Both the position numbers and the translations under genes were made by a program. Below the pieces are notes generated by a model that searched no databases, was not told the DNA's origin, and saw nothing but the letters and a program-made list of their open reading frames with translations. A stretch of 64,000 nucleotides of DNA from NCBI RefSeq assembly GCF_008086115.1, contig NZ_VSIY01000004.1:659347-723346 (forward strand). The letters run 5' to 3'. Shown here in pieces: positions 37,912 through 47,404 of this stretch. Position 1 is the stretch's first letter. Each line of letters opens with the position of its first letter. The DNA is from Maritimibacter fusiformis. Lineage in GTDB: Bacteria; Pseudomonadota; Alphaproteobacteria; Rhodobacterales; Rhodobacteraceae.

Positions 37912-39099
37912 ATGCGCCTTTTTTTCACCCTCTGCCTTGCCCTTGTCACGCTTGCCGCCTGCTTGCCCGAGGAACAGCCCGCCGCGACCGCGGGCACGGT
38001 GCTTGGCCCGGCCGATGCGATCTGCACCGCCGAGCCGGTATTCGAAGCCCCGCCGATGAATGCCTGCGCTGGCGGCAAGACATTGCGGCTGGCCTTCGTG
38101 GGCGATGTGCTGATCCACGAGCAGCTTCAGGATTTCGGCTACAAATACGGCTTTGACGCGGTCTGGTCGCAGCCGGCGCAATACCTGCGCGGGGCCGATC
38201 TGGCGGTGGCCAACCTCGAAGGCCCGGTGGCGCCCGGCATGACCGAGGCGCGCGAAAAGGTGGCGGATCCCGGCCCGGTGATGGACAACCTCGTCTATAC
38301 GGGCTTTCCGCTGTTCAACTATCACCCGTTGGTGCTGCGCGATCTGGTGGCTGCCGGTGTCGACCTTGTGACCACCGCCAACAATCACGTCCTCGACCGG
38401 GGCCGCGAGGGGGCCGAGATGACGCTGGCGGAACTGGCCCGCGCCGGTCTGCCCGCCGTGGGATCGCTGCCGCGTCAAGGGCCGCGAGATTTCGTCCACC
38501 GGCGCCAGACCGCGCTGGGCACGATCTCGTTCATCGCCTGCACCTACGGCACCAACAGCATCCGCGACGGCGACGACCAGGTGCTTCAGTGCTTCTCCGA
38601 AACCGACCGCCTGCTGTCCCTGGTGCGGCGCGAGGCGGCGGACCCGAGCGTTGCCGGCGTGATCGTGCTGCCGCATTGGGGCATGCAGTATGTCACCCGG
38701 CAGAATTCCGGGCAGGAAGACCTGGCGCGGGCGCTGGTTGACGCCGGTGCGCTGGCGGTGATCGGCACGCACCCGCACGTCGTGCAGCCCTTCGCCGCCC
38801 TGCCGCGCGCGGAGGGCGGGCAGGCGCTGGTGGTCTATTCCACCGGCAATTTCATCTCGACCCCGCGCTATGCGCCCTCGGCCTACGAAGCGATGGCGCT
38901 GGTCGATGTCTGCGACGGCGGCGCCGGGTTGGTGGTGCACCGGGCGGGCTGGATCGCGATGAAGATGCGGCTGACGACGCGCGGCTACTGGGTCGATATC
39001 GCGCCGCGCGGGGCCAGCGGCGAGGCCGGGTCGGCAGAAGCCTTCCTGCGCGAGGTGGCGCCGGGATATGCCGCCCAGCCCGCCGCCTGCGCGCGCTGA
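37912..39099 (+). CDS. CapA-family (PGA_cap) lipoprotein
   Basis: Metallophosphatase-like fold related to the capsule protein CapA/PgsA of poly-gamma-glutamate systems. The 395-residue product begins with a lipoprotein signal and lipobox LAAC. It then has LAFVGDVLIHEQL, DLAVANLEGPVAPG, VTTANNHVLDRGREG and VIGTHPHVVQP, which carry the metal ligands. No capB, capC or capE neighbours exist, so capsule synthesis is unlikely; its role is unknown. Confidence 0.9.
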   Translation: MRLFFTLCLALVTLAACLPEEQPAATAGTVLGPADAICTAEPVFEAPPMNACAGGKTLRLAFVGDVLIHEQLQDFGYKYGFDAVWSQPAQYLRGADLAVANLEGPVAPGMTEAREKVADPGPVMDNLVYTGFPLFNYHPLVLRDLVAAGVDLVTTANNHVLDRGREGAEMTLAELARAGLPAVGSLPRQGPRDFVHRRQTALGTISFIACTYGTNSIRDGDDQVLQCFSETDRLLSLVRREAADPSVAGVIVLPHWGMQYVTRQNSGQEDLARALVDAGALAVIGTHPHVVQPFAALPRAEGGQALVVYSTGNFISTPRYAPSAYEAMALVDVCDGGAGLVVHRAGWIAMKMRLTTRGYWVDIAPRGASGEAGSAEAFLREVAPGYAAQPAACAR

Positions 39100-39166
39100 C
39101 CGAGGTGCGATTGTGCCGGGCCCGCGCATCGGCTAGGTCTTTGCCGACACAATTTCCGGGCCCGAC

Positions 39167-39643
39167 ATGAATCGCATCAGCCAGATCGAGATAGACGACG
39201 CCGGACTTGCCGCGCCCACCCCCGCGATCGAGCAGGAGCGCAGGGTCGCGGTGTTCGACCTGCTTGAGGACAACAGCTTTGCGCCGGTCGCGCGCGGCGA
39301 AGCGGTGCCGCCCGACGGCCCCTATCACCTGGCCCTGTCGATCCGCGACAAGCGGCTGGTGTTCGATCTCTCCACCGAGTCCGGCGAGGCCGCCGGCGCC
39401 TTTCACCTCAGCCTCGGGCCGTTCCGGCAGGTGGTGAAGGACTACTTCCAGATCTGCGAGAGCTATTTCGACGCCGTGAAAACCCTGCCGCCCAGCCAGA
39501 TCGAGACCATCGACATGGCCAGGCGCGGCATCCACAACGAGGGCGCTCGGGTCTTGCAGGAACGCCTTGAAGGCAAGGCAGAGGTCGATATCGACACCGC
39601 TCGGCGGCTGTTCACGCTGATCTGCGTGCTGCACTGGGGCTAG
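39167..39643 (+). CDS. UPF0262 family protein
   Basis: Uncharacterised 158-residue cytoplasmic protein conserved in alphaproteobacteria. Family features seen are RRVAVFDLLEDNSFAPV, PYHLALSIRDKRLVFDL, FRQVVKDYFQICESYF and ARRGIHNEGARVLQERL. It commonly precedes a low-molecular-weight phosphatase gene and infA, as here, which supports identity but not function. Confidence 0.93.
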   Translation: MNRISQIEIDDAGLAAPTPAIEQERRVAVFDLLEDNSFAPVARGEAVPPDGPYHLALSIRDKRLVFDLSTESGEAAGAFHLSLGPFRQVVKDYFQICESYFDAVKTLPPSQIETIDMARRGIHNEGARVLQERLEGKAEVDIDTARRLFTLICVLHWG

Positions 39644-39673
39644 CGCGATGGGCTTGGGGAGGAACCGGGACTG

Positions 39674-40141
39674 ATGCCCGCGACGCTGCCGCAATCGGTG
39701 CTGTTCTGCTGCGATCACAACGCGGTGCGCTCGCCGATGGCCGAGGGCATGATGAAGAAGTTCTACGGCGACCGCGTCTATGTGCAATCCGCCGGGGTCA
39801 AGAGCGAACAGGAGGTGGATGGCTTTGCCGTTGCCGCCTGTCACGAGATCGGGGTCGAACTGTCGCGCCACAAGGCGCGGTCGTTCGACGACATGGAGGA
39901 ATGGGGCGACGATATCTCGTCCTATGACCTGGTTATCGCGCTGAGCCCGGCCAGCCAGCGCCGGGTGCTGGAACTGACCCGGTTTCATCATCTCGATGTC
40001 GAATACTGGCCGGTGCTGGACCCGACCGGGCTGGGCACCAAGCGCGAGGAAAAGCTGGTCGCCTACCGCCAGGCCCGCAACATGATCCGCGACCGGATGA
40101 TCGCGCGGTTCGGCGAGCCGTTGCCGGACCCGGTGACGTGA
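39674..40141 (+). CDS. low molecular weight protein-tyrosine phosphatase family protein
   Basis: LMW-PTP or arsenate-reductase-like phosphatase. The 155-residue product has the catalytic loop CCDHNAVRS (Cx5R) near the N-terminus and the general acid Asp in VLDPTGLG. The true target is unknown; nothing in the context indicates arsenic. GGGGAGGAACC lies upstream. It follows UPF0262 in the order conserved in this lineage. Confidence 0.92.
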   Translation: MPATLPQSVLFCCDHNAVRSPMAEGMMKKFYGDRVYVQSAGVKSEQEVDGFAVAACHEIGVELSRHKARSFDDMEEWGDDISSYDLVIALSPASQRRVLELTRFHHLDVEYWPVLDPTGLGTKREEKLVAYRQARNMIRDRMIARFGEPLPDPVT

Positions 40142-40220
40142 TGTCGGATAATTGCAAGAAAATAGCCCGGCACGCCGGTTTTAGGTCACACATTGTTCGA
40201 TTCAGACGAGGTATCGCAAG

Positions 40221-41102
40221 ATGAAGATCGCCGCCGCCTGTTACCCGATCGACTGGATCGAGGGCTTCGAGTGCTACGCCGACAAGCTGTCGCGCTGGGT
40301 GGCCGAGGCGGCGGGCGCGGGGGCCGACCTGCTGGTGTTTCCCGAATATGGCGCGATGGAACTGGCCGCGACGGCCGGGCGCGAGATGGCGGGCGATCTC
40401 GAGGCCTCGCTGCACGTCGTCAGTGATCTGCTGCCCCGGGCCTGGGACTTGCATGCCGAGCTTGCGGCGCGTCACGGGGTCCACATCCTCGCCGCCTCGG
40501 GGCCGGTGTTCGAGGGCGACCGTCCGGTCAACCGCGCCATGTTCCTGGCCCCGGGCGGCGACCGGCAGGCCCATGACAAGCAGATCATGACGCGGTGGGA
40601 ACGCGATCCGATGAACGCGGTGCCCGGTGCGGCCCCGGTGGTGATTGAGACCGCGCTGGGCCGCATCGGGGTTCTGATCTGCTATGACGCGGAGTTTCCC
40701 CTGCTGGCCCGCTCCCTGGTCGAGGCGGGGGCCGAGATCCTGCTGGTGCCCTCCGCGACCGAGGCCGAAGAGGGCTTCCACCGGGTCAGGATCGGCGCGA
40801 TGGCGCGCGCGCTGGAAGGGCAATGCGTCACCGTCCACGCCCCCACCCAGGGGGCCGCGCCGTGGTCGCCGCTGGTCGACGAGAACAGCGGCGCCGCGGG
40901 CATCTATGGCCCGCCCGACCGGGGCTTTCCACCCTCGGGCATCCTGGCCCAGGGCGCGATGAACGCCCCCGGCTGGACCTATGCCGAAGTCTCGCTGGAT
41001 GCCATCGCCCGGGTCCGGCGCAACGGCAACGTGCTGACGATGACCCATTGGACGGAACAGCCCGCGCGCCCGAAATCGGCCAGATGCGTGCAAATGCGCT
41101 GA
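40221..41102 (+). CDS. carbon-nitrogen hydrolase (nitrilase superfamily)
   Basis: Cytoplasmic amidase or omega-amidase of unknown substrate. The 293-residue product shows the Glu-Lys-Cys triad in LLVFPEYGAMEL, HDKQIMTRWE and GVLICYDAEFPLLA. Length is normal. It lies between the phosphatase gene and infA, a position not always occupied in relatives, so it may be an insertion into that conserved string. Confidence 0.93.
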   Translation: MKIAAACYPIDWIEGFECYADKLSRWVAEAAGAGADLLVFPEYGAMELAATAGREMAGDLEASLHVVSDLLPRAWDLHAELAARHGVHILAASGPVFEGDRPVNRAMFLAPGGDRQAHDKQIMTRWERDPMNAVPGAAPVVIETALGRIGVLICYDAEFPLLARSLVEAGAEILLVPSATEAEEGFHRVRIGAMARALEGQCVTVHAPTQGAAPWSPLVDENSGAAGIYGPPDRGFPPSGILAQGAMNAPGWTYAEVSLDAIARVRRNGNVLTMTHWTEQPARPKSARCVQMR

Positions 41103-41181
41103 ATTCAGCTTGAAAACCCCGGGGTTTCGGACCATTTAGGAGGCGCCCGCAGGTTGGCGGGTGATAAGTTACGGAGTGACC

Positions 41182-41400
41182 ATGGCCAAGGAAGAAATGC
41201 TCGAATTTCCCGGTGTCGTGAAGGAGCTCCTGCCTAACGCGACATTTCGGGTCGAGCTGGAAAACGGCCATGAGATCATCGCACATACGGCGGGAAAACT
41301 TCGCAAGAACCGCATCCGCGTGCTCGCGGGAGACCGGGTGCAGGTGGAAATGACCCCCTATGATCTGACCAAGGGCAGGATCAATTACCGCTTCCGCTAG
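41182..41400 (+). CDS. infA: translation initiation factor IF-1
   Basis: OB-fold initiation factor binding the 30S A site. The 72-residue product [19 protein letters not shown] onward is near-universal, ending [10 protein letters not shown]. An ACGGAG ribosome binding site precedes ATG 41182. The maf reading frame begins inside its last codons, so the two genes overlap. Confidence 0.98.
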   Translation: MAKEEMLEFPGVVKELLPNATFRVELENGHEIIAHTAGKLRKNRIRVLAGDRVQVEMTPYDLTKGRINYRFR

Positions 41401-41980
41401 GCCCCGGCTGATACTGGGCTCGGGGTCTCCACGCCGGGCCGAACTGCTGGCGAGCCTCGGGATCACCGCCGACGCGGTGCGCCCGCCCGATATCGACGAA
41501 ACCCCTATCCCGGGCGAGCTTCCGCTGGCCTACTGCCGCCGCATCGCCGCCGCCAAGGCCGCCGCGATGCAGGTGGCGGCGGATGAGGTGGTGCTGTGTG
41601 CCGATACCACGGTGGCGCTGGGCCGGCGCATCCTGGGCAAGCCCGCCGATGCCGGCGAGGCGGCGGCGTTCCTTTACAAGCTCTCGGGCCGGCGGCACAA
41701 GGTCATCACCTCGGTGGTGGTGCGCAACCATGCCCGGACCTGGCAGCGCGACGTGGTGACGGATGTGAAGATGAAACGGCTGTCGGATCAGGAAGTGAAC
41801 GCCTATCTCGCCAGCGGCGACTGGCAGGGCAAGGCCGGCGGCTATGCCATCCAGGGGCCGGCAGGCGCGTTCATCCCGTGGATACAGGGCAGCCATTCGG
41901 CGGTGATGGGCCTGCCGGTGGCGGAGGCCGCCGCGCTGTTGGCTGCGGCGGGCTATCCGGTGTTCGAGGGTTGGGCATGA
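41384..41980 (+). CDS. maf: Maf family nucleotide pyrophosphatase, probable ATT start
   Basis: House-cleaning pyrophosphatase that hydrolyses non-canonical nucleoside triphosphates. The conserved first strand [18 protein letters not shown] and [13 protein letters not shown] and [13 protein letters not shown] motifs are all present. That strand lies at 41408 onward with no ATG, GTG or TTG before it: the frame opens after a stop at 41366-41368, and the only plausible initiator is ATT at 41384, with AAGGG eight bases upstream. That gives 198 residues, normal for Maf. The GTG at 41477 would delete the catalytic N-terminus and is rejected. Confidence 0.9.
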   Translation: MTASARPRLILGSGSPRRAELLASLGITADAVRPPDIDETPIPGELPLAYCRRIAAAKAAAMQVAADEVVLCADTTVALGRRILGKPADAGEAAAFLYKLSGRRHKVITSVVVRNHARTWQRDVVTDVKMKRLSDQEVNAYLASGDWQGKAGGYAIQGPAGAFIPWIQGSHSAVMGLPVAEAAALLAAAGYPVFEGWA

Positions 41981-43005
41981 AGGGCACGGTGATCGTGCTG
42001 GACGAGATTGCCGGGCGCAAGGCCGCGGCACGCATCGTCGATGGCCAGTTGGACGATCTGCTGATCGCGCCCAAGGATGCGGATCGGATGGTGCCGGGCG
42101 CGATCTGCCGCGCGGTCTGCGACCGGCTCGTCAAGGGGCAGGGCGGCATGTTCGTCAAGCTGCCCGGAGGCGGCAGCGGGTTCCTGCGCGGGGCCAGGGG
42201 GCTGAGACCGGGGCAGGCGATGCTGGTGCAGGTGACGGGCTGGGCCGAGGACGGCAAGGCCACGCCGGTGACCGACCGGGTGCTGTTCAAGAGCCGCTAT
42301 GCCATCGTCACGCCGGGTGCGCCGGGGATCAACATCTCGCGCAAGATCCGCGACGAGGAGGTCCGCGTCGGCCTGATGGAAATCGCGCATGAGGCGATGG
42401 CGGGGGTCGAGGGCGCCGGGCTGATCCTGCGCTCGGTCGCCGCCGGGGCCGATGACTACGCGGTTGCCGACGACATCGCGGCGATGCGCGACCTTGCCAC
42501 GGCGGTGCTGGCCGATGCCGCGGGCGAGCCGGAACTGATGGTCGAGGGGCCGGACCCGCACGAACTGGCCTGGCGCGACTGGGACACGCCCGAGGCGCTG
42601 GCCGAGGCGCCGGGGAGTTTCGCGGCGCATGGCGTGGATGAGATGATTACAACATTGCAGCGGGCTGAACTGCCGCTTTCAGGCGGTTCATTTGCCTTTA
42701 TCGAACCTACGCGGGCACTGGTGGCGGTGGACGTGAACACCGGCGCGGACACGTCGCCGGCGGCCGGGCTGAAGGCCAACCTGGCGCTGGCCCGGGTTCT
42801 GCCGCGCCAGTTGCGGTGCCGGGGGCTGGGCGGGCAAGTCACGCTCGACCTGGCACCGATGCCCAAGAAGGACCGCCGCACCTTCGAGCAGAGCCTGCGC
42901 GCCGCGTTCCGCGCCGACCCGGTGGACACCGTGCTTGCCGGCTGGACGCCGCTTGGGCATTTTGAGCTGCAACGCAAACGCGAACGCCTGCCGCTGGAGC
43001 TGTGA
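41977..43005 (+). CDS. rng: ribonuclease E/G family protein, short form
   Basis: Endoribonuclease core related to RNase G, acting in rRNA or mRNA processing. The 342-residue product has a reduced S1-like region, then [13 protein letters not shown], the catalytic Asp segments LVAVDVNTG and [12 protein letters not shown], and a C-terminal [11 protein letters not shown]. It lacks the zinc-link and the long scaffold of RNase E, and is shorter than E. coli RNase G. It overlaps maf (ATGA) and yacG (TGATG). Confidence 0.9.
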   Translation: MKGTVIVLDEIAGRKAAARIVDGQLDDLLIAPKDADRMVPGAICRAVCDRLVKGQGGMFVKLPGGGSGFLRGARGLRPGQAMLVQVTGWAEDGKATPVTDRVLFKSRYAIVTPGAPGINISRKIRDEEVRVGLMEIAHEAMAGVEGAGLILRSVAAGADDYAVADDIAAMRDLATAVLADAAGEPELMVEGPDPHELAWRDWDTPEALAEAPGSFAAHGVDEMITTLQRAELPLSGGSFAFIEPTRALVAVDVNTGADTSPAAGLKANLALARVLPRQLRCRGLGGQVTLDLAPMPKKDRRTFEQSLRAAFRADPVDTVLAGWTPLGHFELQRKRERLPLEL

Positions 43006-43181
43006 TGACCTGCCCGATCTGCGCCAAACCGAGCCACCCCGACTATCGCCCGTTCTGTTCGCGCCGCTGTGCCAACGTGGACCTCGGGCGCTGGCTGGAC
43101 GAACGCTACCGGGTGCCGGCGGAGCCGGTGGCGGACGATACCGAGGACGACCCCGACGACACGCCGCGCGCGCTGCATTGA
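43005..43181 (+). CDS. yacG: DNA gyrase inhibitor YacG
   Basis: Small zinc protein that binds GyrB. The 58-residue product has the two zinc half-sites CPIC and CSRRC, followed by NVDLGRWLDERYRVP, then an acidic tail. It begins on the last base of the rng stop codon (TGATG). The order infA-maf-rng-yacG is conserved in relatives. Confidence 0.93.
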   Translation: MTCPICAKPSHPDYRPFCSRRCANVDLGRWLDERYRVPAEPVADDTEDDPDDTPRALH

Positions 43182-43308
43182 GGCGCGATCCGGCGGGATT
43201 ATCAGGATTTCCGGGATAATCCTTCAATCTATTCAGGCAGGGAAACAAGTTGGAATGCGGCCCGTCTGGGGATTGAATGGACCCGACCCCGGATCGAAGG
43301 ATTGCCGC

Positions 43309-44184
<876 letters not shown>

Positions 44185-44395
44185 TCACGACCGCAACCTC
44201 GCGCCAAGGCCGCGTGACACGGTGGCGGCGGCGTCCACGACAAGACCCGCGATCGCCTCGATACGGTCGTCGGGCATCCGGCCGGTCGGCCCGGACACCG
44301 AGATGCCCGCCACCGCCTCGCCGTGGGCGAAGCCCGGCACGCGATAGCCGAGGCCACGCTGGCCGAGGCCGATATCGCCGAGGTGGGTTCGGTCA
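44185..44395 (-). pseudogene. remnant of an IclR-family regulator (C-terminus)
   Basis: Reading leftward and ending at a stop at 44185-44187, about 66 residues match the end of IclR effector domains: GEAVAGISVSGPTGRM and then IEAIAGLVVDAAATVSRGLG. The stretch before it (QRGLGYRVPGF) joins directly, without the usual DDEE and RCVAAPVFD block, so there is an internal deletion. No DNA-binding domain is present upstream. The remaining 190 bases to 44583 hold nothing else I can identify. AllR-type IclR proteins control allantoin genes in other bacteria. Confidence 0.7.
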
Positions 44396-44583
44396 CCAAC
44401 GGCGCTCATCCGGGCCGCACTTCGGCGGATGAGGTCACGCTGTTCGACGGCACCTGCGTCGGCTTGCAGGATCTGGCGGTGGCCGATGCCGTGGTGGCGT
44501 GCGCTGTCGAGCCGGTGATCAGCCCGGTCCTTCGTGGCCGGGTTCTGCTTTGCCCGTGCCGGTGTAGCGGCTAGGGTCATCCC

Positions 44584-44997
44584 ATGGCGCCACCGGACAC
44601 TCCCAGGCTGTTGTCCAGCGGAAACCCGCAGATCCCCAAGGGCAAGGGGGATGGCCCGGTTCAGGCCTACATCAGCGCCATGCCCGGGTGGAAAAGCGAC
44701 GTCGGGCGGCGGCTGGATGCGATTGTCGTCGAGGTGTGTCCCGAAGTTCGCAAGGCCGTCAAATGGAACACGCCGCTGTATGGCAAGGACGATGGCTGGT
44801 TCTTTGCGATGTATTGCTTCAGGGACCACATCCAACTCACCTTCATGCGCGGCACCGCGCTGACGCCGATGCCGCCGAAAGCCTCGAAGGTCGAGGGAAC
44901 GCGCTATTTCGAGATCCGCGAGGGCGACGGGCTGGACGAGGCGCTGATCGCGGGTTGGATCAGGCAGGCCAGCGCGCTGCCGGGGGTCAGCTTCTAG
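44584..44997 (+). CDS. DUF1801 domain protein
   Basis: Small cytoplasmic protein of the YdhG/DUF1801 fold; function unknown. The 137-residue product contains YISAMPGWKSDVGRRLDAIV, VKWNTPLYGKDDGWFFAMY and FRDHIQLTFMRG, typical of the domain. It sits inside the purine cluster but has no known purine role. It converges with a small leftward gene, 20 bases between stops. Confidence 0.88.
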   Translation: MAPPDTPRLLSSGNPQIPKGKGDGPVQAYISAMPGWKSDVGRRLDAIVVEVCPEVRKAVKWNTPLYGKDDGWFFAMYCFRDHIQLTFMRGTALTPMPPKASKVEGTRYFEIREGDGLDEALIAGWIRQASALPGVSF

Positions 44998-45017
44998 GCA
45001 CGCGGCCTGCGCGTGTC

Positions 45018-45299
45018 TCAGTCGGGCAAGGCATCGTCGAGCCAGGCAACGGCCTGACGGGCCGCGCGCAGGGCGGCGTCGGCGCTGTCGAACGCCTGTG
45101 TGCCATGATGGCCGATGCTGAACCAGCCGCGCCCGTCCTCGGGATCGCGCCGGTATTCGTCGAACCCGAAGCTTCCGTCCGGGCGCGCGAAGATGTCGAC
45201 GCAAACGGTCTCGCCATCGAGGTTGATGGAGCGGAGGATCGTGTTGGCCTCGGCCATGGCGGTTGCGAATCCGACGTGGTTGTGCGGCGCTGATAGCAT
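45018..45299 (-). CDS. hypothetical protein, 93 residues
   Basis: I do not recognise a named family. The product reads as a compact acidic protein with NLDGETVCVDIFARPDGSFGFDEYRRDPEDGRGW and SIGHHGTQAFDSADAALRAARQ. Composition and codon use are ordinary for the window, which favours a real gene. The start may be ATG 45299 or ATG 45257 (79 residues). It is placed between DUF1801 and the permease. Confidence 0.6.
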   Translation of the reverse strand: MLSAPHNHVGFATAMAEANTILRSINLDGETVCVDIFARPDGSFGFDEYRRDPEDGRGWFSIGHHGTQAFDSADAALRAARQAVAWLDDALPD

Positions 45300-45347
45300 C
45301 TTTCAGCCGCCGGATCACCTTGCCGCCTCGGCGGAACGTGCCAGAAG

Positions 45348-45375
45348 GAACGCCGCGTCGAGGGACGCGGCGTTC
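45348..45375 (-). terminator. hairpin after the purine permease gene
   Basis: GAACGCCGCGT (45348-45358) and ACGCGGCGTTC (45365-45375) form a perfect 11-pair stem with a six-base loop, 50 bases past the permease stop on the leftward strand. On that strand CTTCTGG follows, a weak T tract; no T run follows on the other strand. Confidence 0.6.
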
Positions 45376-45424
45376 TGGGGTGCGCGGGGCCCGACCCGGC
45401 AACGCGCGCCGGGGTCGGGATTGC

Positions 45425-46861
45425 TCAGACGCGGTCGCTTCGGGGCAGCGAGCCCTTGCCTTGCCCGGCCAGACCGCCCGAGACCTCGTCCGTCGCCTCA
45501 TCCGCCAGTTCCTCGGGCAGGATCAGGTTCAGGACGATGGCGATGAACGCCGCCGGCAGAAGCCCCGAGGTCATCAGGATGCGCGGTGTGTCCGAGAGGT
45601 ATTGCAGCGCGCCCGGCTCCAGTTGCAGGCCGAGGCCGATCGACAGCGAGATGGCGAAGATCACCATGTTGCGGCGGTTCCAGGCCACGTCCGACAGCAT
45701 CGAGATGCCCGAAGCGACGACCATGCCGAACATCACGATCACGCCGCCGCCCAGCACTTCGATGGGCACGGTGCGGATGACGCCACCGACCTTGGGGATG
45801 AACCCGCAGATGATCAGGAAGATCGCGCCGATGGTCACGACATGGCGGCTCATCACGCCGGTCATGGCGATGAGGCCCACGTTCTGCGAGAACGAGGTAT
45901 TGGGGAAACCGCCGAAGAACCCGGCAATCGCGGTGCCCAGACCGTCGGCATAGGTCGCGCCCTGGATTTCCTTGTCGGTCGCTTCGCGGTCCGCACCGCC
46001 CTTGGTGATGCCCGACACGTCGCCCACGGTTTCCACCGCCGAGACAAAGGCCATGAGGCAGAAGCCGATGATCGCGGCGGCCGAGAACTCGAAGCCATAC
46101 TTAAACGGCTGCGGCAACGCGAAGGTGGCGGCGTTGGACCACGACCCGGCGATCTGCTCGACCGACAGCATGCCGATCATGATCGAATAGACATAGCCGA
46201 CCACCAGCCCGATCAGCACCGCCGAGACCGACAACATGCCGCGGGCGAAGAACTTGAGCCCGAGGGTGACGATCACCACCAGCGCCGCGGCCGACCAGTT
46301 CAGCAGCGAGCCGTATTCCGGCGTGCCGATGGCCGGAACGCCGCCGGCGGCATACTGGATGCCGGTCTTGACCAGCGCCAGCCCGATCATCGTGACCACG
46401 AGGCCGGTGACCAGCGGCGGCAGGGCAAAGCGGATCTTGCCGATGAAGGTGCCGAGAAGGGCGTGGAAAATCCCGCCGATGATGACGCCGCCAAAAAGCG
46501 CGGCGAGTGCGTCGACGCCTTTGCCCGCGACCAGCGGGATCATGATAGGCAGGAACGCGAAAGACGTGCCCTGCACGATCGGCAGCCGCGCCCCGATCGG
46601 GCCGATGGTGATGGTCTGAAGCAGCGTCGCGACACCCGCGAACAGCATCGACATCTGGATCAGATAAAGAAGCTCGGGGAAGTCGGGGGAATTGGACCCG
46701 AAGCCGAAGCCCGCGGCCCCCGCGACGATGATCGCCGGGGTCACGTTCGACACGAACATGGCCAATACGTGCTGGATGCCCAGCGGAACCGCCTTCCAGA
46801 GGGGCGGTGTAAAGTCCGGATCGCGCAGTTGTTCCGGCGTTCCGAGTGAGTGATCAGCCAT
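45425..46861 (-). CDS. NCS2 family xanthine/uric acid permease
   Basis: Proton-driven inner-membrane purine importer. The 478-residue product has about fourteen helices and NCS2 signatures: VQGTSFAFLP, AFVSAVETVGDVSGITKGG with the substrate Glu, and FFGGFPNTSFSQNVGLIAMTGV. Xanthine or urate is likelier than uracil given the neighbours. CAGGGAGAAAC lies before the ATG. It is the third gene of a leftward set puuE-allA-permease, ended by a hairpin. Confidence 0.94.
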   Translation of the reverse strand: MADHSLGTPEQLRDPDFTPPLWKAVPLGIQHVLAMFVSNVTPAIIVAGAAGFGFGSNSPDFPELLYLIQMSMLFAGVATLLQTITIGPIGARLPIVQGTSFAFLPIMIPLVAGKGVDALAALFGGVIIGGIFHALLGTFIGKIRFALPPLVTGLVVTMIGLALVKTGIQYAAGGVPAIGTPEYGSLLNWSAAALVVIVTLGLKFFARGMLSVSAVLIGLVVGYVYSIMIGMLSVEQIAGSWSNAATFALPQPFKYGFEFSAAAIIGFCLMAFVSAVETVGDVSGITKGGADREATDKEIQGATYADGLGTAIAGFFGGFPNTSFSQNVGLIAMTGVMSRHVVTIGAIFLIICGFIPKVGGVIRTVPIEVLGGGVIVMFGMVVASGISMLSDVAWNRRNMVIFAISLSIGLGLQLEPGALQYLSDTPRILMTSGLLPAAFIAIVLNLILPEELADEATDEVSGGLAGQGKGSLPRSDRV

Positions 46862-46915
46862 CGTGTTTCTCCCTGATTGACTGTTGTTTCCAGCCCGCTT
46901 CTTGCGGCGGGTTGC

Positions 46916-47404
46916 CTAGGGTTCCGTCACGACGAAGGGTTCGTCGAACCAGAATTCCTCCAGATTTGCGCCGTCCCCGATGCGGTCGACGACGGCGTAA
47001 AGCCCGGGCGCGCCGATCGGCGTCAGCACCCCGTGCCAGGTGTTGCGATGCAGGTTGATCGACTGCCCCGGCGCACTGAGAAAGGCGCGCAGGTTGACCG
47101 GCGTGCCGTTGGCGTCCTCGGCCACCACCACCAGCATCGGCACGTTGTTGACCGGGATGAAGGCCTGGCTGCCCTCGGGGTGACGCTCGACCATCTCGAC
47201 GGGGCAGGGGAAGTGACGCGCCTTGGCGTCGAACAGGCTGATCCCGGCGCGGCCATCGGCGAAGTCGAGGCGGGCAAGGTCGTGGTGACGCCCGCAAAGC
47301 CCCTGGTTGATCATCTTGTCGGGCGCGCCCGACAGTTCGATCACCTCGCCGTAGGGCGCGAAGGCCGCGGCGGTCAGCGGCGCGGCGGTGAGCGTGCGGC
47401 TCAC
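46916..47404 (-). CDS. allA: ureidoglycolate lyase
   Basis: Splits (S)-ureidoglycolate to glyoxylate and urea, the last step of allantoin breakdown. The 162-residue product begins TLTAAPLTAAAFAPYGEVIE and has INQGLCGRHHDLARLDF, PCPVEMVERHPEGSQAFIPV and RNTWHGVLTPIG, all characteristic. Its ATG overlaps the stop of the allantoinase fusion gene by four bases. Confidence 0.95.
   Translation of the reverse strand: MSRTLTAAPLTAAAFAPYGEVIELSGAPDKMINQGLCGRHHDLARLDFADGRAGISLFDAKARHFPCPVEMVERHPEGSQAFIPVNNVPMLVVVAEDANGTPVNLRAFLSAPGQSINLHRNTWHGVLTPIGAPGLYAVVDRIGDGANLEEFWFDEPFVVTEP

Noticed and set aside
41114..41127. Palindrome AAACCCCGGGGTTT as a terminator before infA
   Set aside because: It has no loop and no T run; it may be a chance palindrome.
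43196..43222. Inverted repeat GGATTATC/GATAATCC after yacG as a terminator or operator
   Set aside because: The stem is only eight pairs with an 11-base loop, and TTCAATC follows instead of a T run. Too weak to annotate.
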